From: Nocardioides sp.
Lineage (GTDB): Bacteria; Actinomycetota; Actinomycetes; Propionibacteriales; Nocardioidaceae
Assembly: GCA_025964985.1 (NCBI GenBank)
Contig: JAOPXU010000236.1
Location: 1-33,710, forward strand
Direction of reading: 5' to 3'
Length of the DNA stretch: 33,710 nucleotides
The position numbers were made by a program, and so were the translations under genes. Below, in pieces: positions 30,758 to 33,710 of the stretch. How positions within the stretch are numbered: position 1 is the first letter of the stretch; every line of letters begins with the position of its first letter. The notes under the pieces were generated by a model. That model was not told the origin of the DNA and searched no databases. It worked only from the letters and a program-made list of their open reading frames with translations.

Positions 30758-30789
30758 CGGGATTTCCCCGGCCGACCGGGGAAATCCCG
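30758..30789. terminator. 14-bp perfect hairpin between convergent idi and FUSC genes
   Basis: CGGGATTTCCCCGG, loop CCGA, CCGGGGAAATCCCG. It sits 17 nt after the idi stop and 15 nt before the end of the convergent FUSC gene, so it can terminate both. Its outline (GGGATT...CCGGCC...AATCCC) resembles the palindromes in the repeats at 14163 and 14328. Confidence 0.8.
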
Positions 30790-30804
30790 AGCGGTGCCCG
30801 CCCC

Positions 30805-31905
30805 TCACCGCGGCGGCGGAGGCAACGCGTCAGTGGCCTCGAGCTGACCGAGCCCGGTGAGCATGAGCAGGTCGGCGACGACGGAGCGCAGCTGGGCGAG
30901 CACGACCTCGGCGGTCATCTCGTCGGCGCGGTCGACGGCGCTGGTGGCCCGGCCGAGGGCGAGCAGCTCGTCGCGCAGGGCGTCGGGGGCGCGGTCCTGG
31001 CCGAGCTCGGCGGCCATCTTGTCGACGGTGGCGGCGAGGTCGGCGGCGAGGTCGGCGTACGCCGCGGGGACCGGACGGCGCCGGTAGGCGCCGACGGCGA
31101 CCTGCCGCACCAGCACCCGGGTGCTGCGCAGGGCCCGGTCGAGCGGGTCGACGATGTCGGCGACCCGCCGGATCCCGGGCCGGTGCCGCACGCGGAACGG
31201 CGAGGACGCGACGACGGCCATGCCCTCGTCGGCGGCGGCCTGCAGGCGGCGCACGAGGTGGTCGGTGGAGCGGGCGTCGTCGAGGAGGTCGAGGCCGCGC
31301 TCGACGTCGCCGTCGACCATGACCTCCGAGGCCGCCCGCAGCAGCTCGCCGACCTTGGCGAGCACCGCGCCGGCCTGCTCGCGCGGACGCCGCAGCGGCG
31401 CGGACGGTACGACGGTCGCGGCCACGAGCGCGACCGCGCCGCCGACGAGGGCGTCGGTCCACCGCAGCAGCGAGTCGCCGGCACCCGGCGCCAGCGCGGC
31501 GACGAACAGCGCCTGCACGGCCGCCTGGTTGACGAACAGCGTCCCGGCGTCGAGCAGCACCGCCGCCGTCATCGCCAGCCCGACGATCAGCGCGATCTGC
31601 CAGGCCCCGGACCCCAGGCCGGCCACGAGCAGGTCACCGAGGAACACCCCGATCGCCACGCCGGCCGTCACCTCGACGACCCGGCGCAGCCGCTGGGCGT
31701 ACGACGTCCCGAGGCTCACCACCGCCGCGATCGGCGCGAAGACCGGGACCTCGTGGCCGAGCAGGTCGTGCGCGATGAACCAGGCGATGCCGGCTGCGAG
31801 CGCGCACTGCGCGACCTGCCAGCGCTTGTCGCGGAAGCGCTCGAGCCGCTGGCCGAGGTTGCGCCGTCCGCGCTGGCGGCCGCGCTCGAACCGGACGAGC
31901 TCCAT
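30805..31905 (-). CDS. FUSC / aromatic acid exporter family membrane protein
   Basis: A 366-aa protein. After a basic N-terminus (RFERGRQRGRRNLGQRLERFRDKRW) come about six hydrophobic helices (VAQCALAAGIAWFIAHDLLGHEVPVFAPIAAVVSLGTSYAQRLRRVVEVTAGVAIGVFLGDLLV and on to VGGAVALVAATVVPSAPLRRPREQ). A helical cytoplasmic half of about 190 residues follows. This half-size FUSC (fusaric acid resistance-like) layout and the PIAAVVSLGTSYAQRLRR loop are common in actinobacteria, where members are guessed to be exporters of aromatic acids. It lies 36 nt downstream of the STAS gene and may be co-transcribed. Confidence 0.8.
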   Translation of the reverse strand: MELVRFERGRQRGRRNLGQRLERFRDKRWQVAQCALAAGIAWFIAHDLLGHEVPVFAPIAAVVSLGTSYAQRLRRVVEVTAGVAIGVFLGDLLVAGLGSGAWQIALIVGLAMTAAVLLDAGTLFVNQAAVQALFVAALAPGAGDSLLRWTDALVGGAVALVAATVVPSAPLRRPREQAGAVLAKVGELLRAASEVMVDGDVERGLDLLDDARSTDHLVRRLQAAADEGMAVVASSPFRVRHRPGIRRVADIVDPLDRALRSTRVLVRQVAVGAYRRRPVPAAYADLAADLAATVDKMAAELGQDRAPDALRDELLALGRATSAVDRADEMTAEVVLAQLRSVVADLLMLTGLGQLEATDALPPPPR

Positions 31906-31941
31906 CGCTCGATCGTGCCACGCGCCGCGCGGTGCGGGTCG

Positions 31942-32307
31942 TCAGCCGGCGGGTGCGGACTCCGCGTGCCCGGCGGGGTGGGCGTCGCGGACGTCGACGT
32001 GGAGCACGTGGTCGAGGGCGGTGAGGCCCAGGACGGTGAGGACGGGGTGGGAGGGGCGCCAGACGACCATCTCGACGCGGAGCACGCGGGCGCGCTTCCA
32101 AGCGGCGACGAGGGCGCCGAGGCCGGCGGAATCGATGAAGGTCACCTCGGACAGGTCGATCACGAGCATGCGACAGCCGTCGATGAGGGCCTCGCCGATG
32201 CAGCGGCGCAGCGTGGCGACGCTGAGCAGGTCGACGTCGCCTGCGACCACGACGGTGACGCAGTCGAGATCACGGGAGCTCGAGACCGCGAACGTGGACG
32301 TCCCCAT
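31942..32307 (-). CDS. STAS-domain anti-sigma factor antagonist
   Basis: A 121-aa protein with a single STAS domain: VTVVVAGDVDLLSVATLRRCI, MLVIDLSEVTFIDSAGLGALVAAW and a closing amphipathic helix. Ser60 in FIDSAGLG is the position phosphorylated by partner anti-sigma kinases in SpoIIAA/RsbV. Unphosphorylated antagonists bind the anti-sigma factor and free a SigB/SigF-type sigma factor. A sigma factor of that family lies 27 kb away in this window, but no RsbW-type kinase is seen. The ATG at 32307 has a strong AGGAGG, which lies in a hairpin. A histidine-containing C-terminal tail (HVDVRDAHPAGHAESAPAG) extends past the domain. Confidence 0.88.
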   Translation of the reverse strand: MGTSTFAVSSSRDLDCVTVVVAGDVDLLSVATLRRCIGEALIDGCRMLVIDLSEVTFIDSAGLGALVAAWKRARVLRVEMVVWRPSHPVLTVLGLTALDHVLHVDVRDAHPAGHAESAPAG

Positions 32308-32329
32308 GGAGCACCTCCTGATTCAGGAG
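32308..32329 (-). promoter_or_regulatory. Shine-Dalgarno-containing inverted repeat in front of the STAS gene
   Basis: On the minus strand CTCCTGAATCAGGAGGTGCTCC directly precedes ATG. CTCCTGA pairs with TCAGGAG, which contains the ribosome binding site, and GGAG can alternatively pair with the CTCC just before ATG. This could lower translation initiation; the loop of the first stem is very tight, so partial pairing is more likely. Confidence 0.4.
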
Positions 32330-32415
32330 TCAGTCTCACGGGTCGACGGCGTCTGGACCAGCACCTCAACAGGTGAGCGTGCGCATCACCCCTGTGGTGG
32401 TGGTGCAGCGCTGTC

Positions 32416-32421
32416 TACGTT
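32416..32421 (+). promoter_or_regulatory. TANNNT -10 box placed for a leaderless aldo/keto reductase mRNA
   Basis: TACGTT ends exactly 6 nt before the ATG at 32428, so a transcript starting about 7 nt downstream would begin at the start codon. This spacing is the usual one for leaderless actinobacterial genes. GGGGTC between them could alternatively be read as a poor ribosome site. Confidence 0.45.
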
Positions 32422-32427
32422 GGGGTC

Positions 32428-33402
32428 ATGGACACCACCCGTCTCGGCACCTCCGGGCTGCAGGTCAGCCGCATCGCGCTCGGCTGCATGAGCTTCGGCA
32501 CCGACACCAGCGGTGTCGCCGGTGGCTGGGCCCTCGACGACGAGGCGGCCGAGCCGTTGTTCCGGGCGGCGGTCGAGCTCGGCATCACCTTCTGGGACAC
32601 GGCCAACGTCTACAGCGCCGGCACCTCCGAGGAGGTCACCGGCCGCGCGATCCGCGCCTACACGCGCCGCGAGGACGTCGTCCTGGCGACCAAGGTCTAC
32701 TTCTCGATGCACGGCGGCCCGGGGGGCTCGGGGCTGTCGCGCAAGGCGATCATGGAGCAGGTCGACGCCTCGCTCACCCGCCTCGGCACCGACTACGTCG
32801 ACCTCTACCAGATCCACCGCTTCGACCCGCACACGCCGGTCGAGGAGACGATGGAGGCGCTGCACGACGTGGTGAAGGCCGGCAAGGTCCGCTACCTCGG
32901 GGCCTCCTCGATGTGGGCCTGGCAGTTCGCCGCGATGCAGCACGCCGCCGACCTGGGCGGCTGGACCCGCTTCGTGTCGATGCAGGACCAGTACAGCCTG
33001 CTCCAGCGCGAGGAGGAGCGGGAGATGTTCGGTCTGCTCGAGCACCAGGGCGTCGGCAGCATGCCCTGGAGCCCGCTGGCGCGCGGCTACCTGGCCCGCC
33101 CGTGGGGCGGCACGACGAAGCGCTCGGAGGCCGACCCCAACGGAGAGCGCCACCGTGCGCCCGAGAACGAGCCGGTCGTCGCGGCGGTCCAGCAGGTCGC
33201 CGAGGCGCGCGGCGTACCGATGGCGCAGGTGGCGCTGGCCTGGGTGCTGCGCCACCCCGTCGTCAGCGCGCCCATCGTCGGCCCGACCAGGGAGCAGCAC
33301 CTGCGCGACGCCGCCGCGGCCGTCGAGCTCGAGCTGACCGACGACGAGGTCGCGCTGCTCGAGCAGCACTACACGCCGCGGCTGCCCTCCGGCTTCAGCT
33401 AG
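32428..33402 (+). CDS. Aldo/keto reductase
   Basis: A 324-aa (alpha/beta)8-barrel NADPH oxidoreductase. The catalytic tetrad is visible: Asp57 and Tyr62 in FWDTANVYSAG, Lys89 in VVLATKVYF and His130 in YVDLYQIHRFD. The N-terminal TRLGTSGLQVSRIALGCMSFG and C-terminal PIVGPTREQHLRDAAAAVELELTDDEV (cofactor loop) are typical of the YajO/Tas-like group, often annotated as AKR family 9 to 13. It reduces aldehydes or ketones in the cytoplasm; the natural substrate is unknown. It ends 1 nt before the convergent enoyl-CoA hydratase stop. Confidence 0.92.
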   Translation: MDTTRLGTSGLQVSRIALGCMSFGTDTSGVAGGWALDDEAAEPLFRAAVELGITFWDTANVYSAGTSEEVTGRAIRAYTRREDVVLATKVYFSMHGGPGGSGLSRKAIMEQVDASLTRLGTDYVDLYQIHRFDPHTPVEETMEALHDVVKAGKVRYLGASSMWAWQFAAMQHAADLGGWTRFVSMQDQYSLLQREEEREMFGLLEHQGVGSMPWSPLARGYLARPWGGTTKRSEADPNGERHRAPENEPVVAAVQQVAEARGVPMAQVALAWVLRHPVVSAPIVGPTREQHLRDAAAAVELELTDDEVALLEQHYTPRLPSGFS

Positions 33403-33403
33403 G

Positions 33404-33710
33404 TCACTCGCCGACGAGGGCGTCGTCGTACTCCCGGTGCGGGCGGCGTACGGCGGCCAGCAGGTCGGGCTCGGCGGCGCCGCGGTCGAGCACCCGCAGG
33501 GTGCTCCGCACGGCGTGCGGCGGCAGGGCGGCGAGCTCCTCCGCCCAGGCACGCGCGGCGTCGCCGCAGGTGCCGGTGGGCACGACCCGGTTGGCCAGCC
33601 CGAGGGACAGCGCCTCGGCGGCCGGCACCCGGCGTCCGGTGACGGCGAGCTCGGTGGCGACCCGCGGCGGCACCGCCCGTGGCAGGTGGGCCAGGCCGCC
33701 GTGCTCGGCG
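33404..33710 (-). CDS. Enoyl-CoA hydratase/isomerase (crotonase) family, C-terminal part (5' cut by window)
   Basis: The frame is open to the right edge, so the N-terminus lies outside; the ORF-track M at 33673 is an internal GTG. The visible 101 residues begin EHGGLAHLPRAVPPRVATELAVTGRRVPAAEALSLGLANRVVP, the crotonase pattern after the active site (the G-LPR helix, then the A-EA-LGL-N-VVP hairpin). A C-terminal trimerisation helix with HREYDDALVGE follows. It would hydrate or isomerise acyl-CoA thioesters. The oxyanion-hole and catalytic residues are upstream of the window, so the reaction cannot be specified. Confidence 0.85.
   Translation of the reverse strand, partial: AEHGGLAHLPRAVPPRVATELAVTGRRVPAAEALSLGLANRVVPTGTCGDAARAWAEELAALPPHAVRSTLRVLDRGAAEPDLLAAVRRPHREYDDALVGE

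Overview
The window is very GC-rich, uses GTG starts freely, packs genes with 1-4 nt overlaps, and carries actinobacterial families (SigB/SigF-type sigma factor, GAF-ANTAR regulator, STAS protein, DUF2945, DUF2382). It looks like chromosomal DNA of a high-GC actinomycete; Nocardioidaceae such as Nocardioides is my best guess from memory of similar gene content, not a computed assignment. No rRNA, tRNA, CRISPR, transposase or phage genes were seen.

Layout. (1) 1-2617: end of a sugar locus with a heptose kinase/nucleotidyltransferase C-terminus, a GT9 heptosyltransferase-like enzyme and a convergent UDP-xylose-synthase-like epimerase. (2) 2747-4827: a SigB/SigF-type sigma factor translationally coupled to a CYP152-type P450 peroxygenase. 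(3) 5109-12815: a stress-type island with two DUF2382 proteins (one with a PRC-barrel), two membrane proteins, a pyridoxamine-oxidase-fold protein, a RecQ helicase, and two related short-chain dehydrogenases flanking a DUF2945 protein. A SigB-like promoter motif (GGGTAC) lies in front of one operon. (4) 12933-14014: a GAF-ANTAR regulator and a 68-aa helix-hairpin-helix-like protein, then about 350 bp holding two copies of a palindrome-rich repeat.

(5) 14370-23321 (minus strand) is the most interesting region. Nine genes, each overlapping or abutting the next, read HAD-like protein > DDGS (mysA) > O-methyltransferase (mysB) > MysC ATP-grasp > MysD-like ATP-grasp > TauD-type dioxygenase > GT4 > GT2 > WcbI-like protein. 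The first enzymes are the route to mycosporine-like amino acid (MAA) sunscreens: sedoheptulose 7-phosphate to desmethyl-4-deoxygadusol, 4-deoxygadusol, mycosporine-glycine and an imine-linked disubstituted MAA. The oxidative, glycosyl and acyl-type genes fused to it in one operon suggest a modified, possibly glycosylated or polymer-linked MAA. The HAD-like protein lacks both motif I aspartates.

(6) 23632-30740: a coupled operon of an extended SDR, a UbiA prenyltransferase, a FAD oxidoreductase, a type III polyketide synthase, an ICMT-family methyltransferase and a geranylgeranyl-reductase-like flavoprotein, followed by a ZIP metal transporter. Isopentenyl-diphosphate isomerase is divergent. 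This fits a prenylated or reduced phenolic/quinone lipid (meroterpenoid) pathway. (7) 30805-33710: a FUSC-type membrane protein, a STAS anti-sigma antagonist, an aldo/keto reductase and the C-terminus of an enoyl-CoA hydratase cut by the window edge.

Functions come from reading motifs by eye; no database search was run. Start codons were chosen from ribosome binding sites and coupling overlaps.
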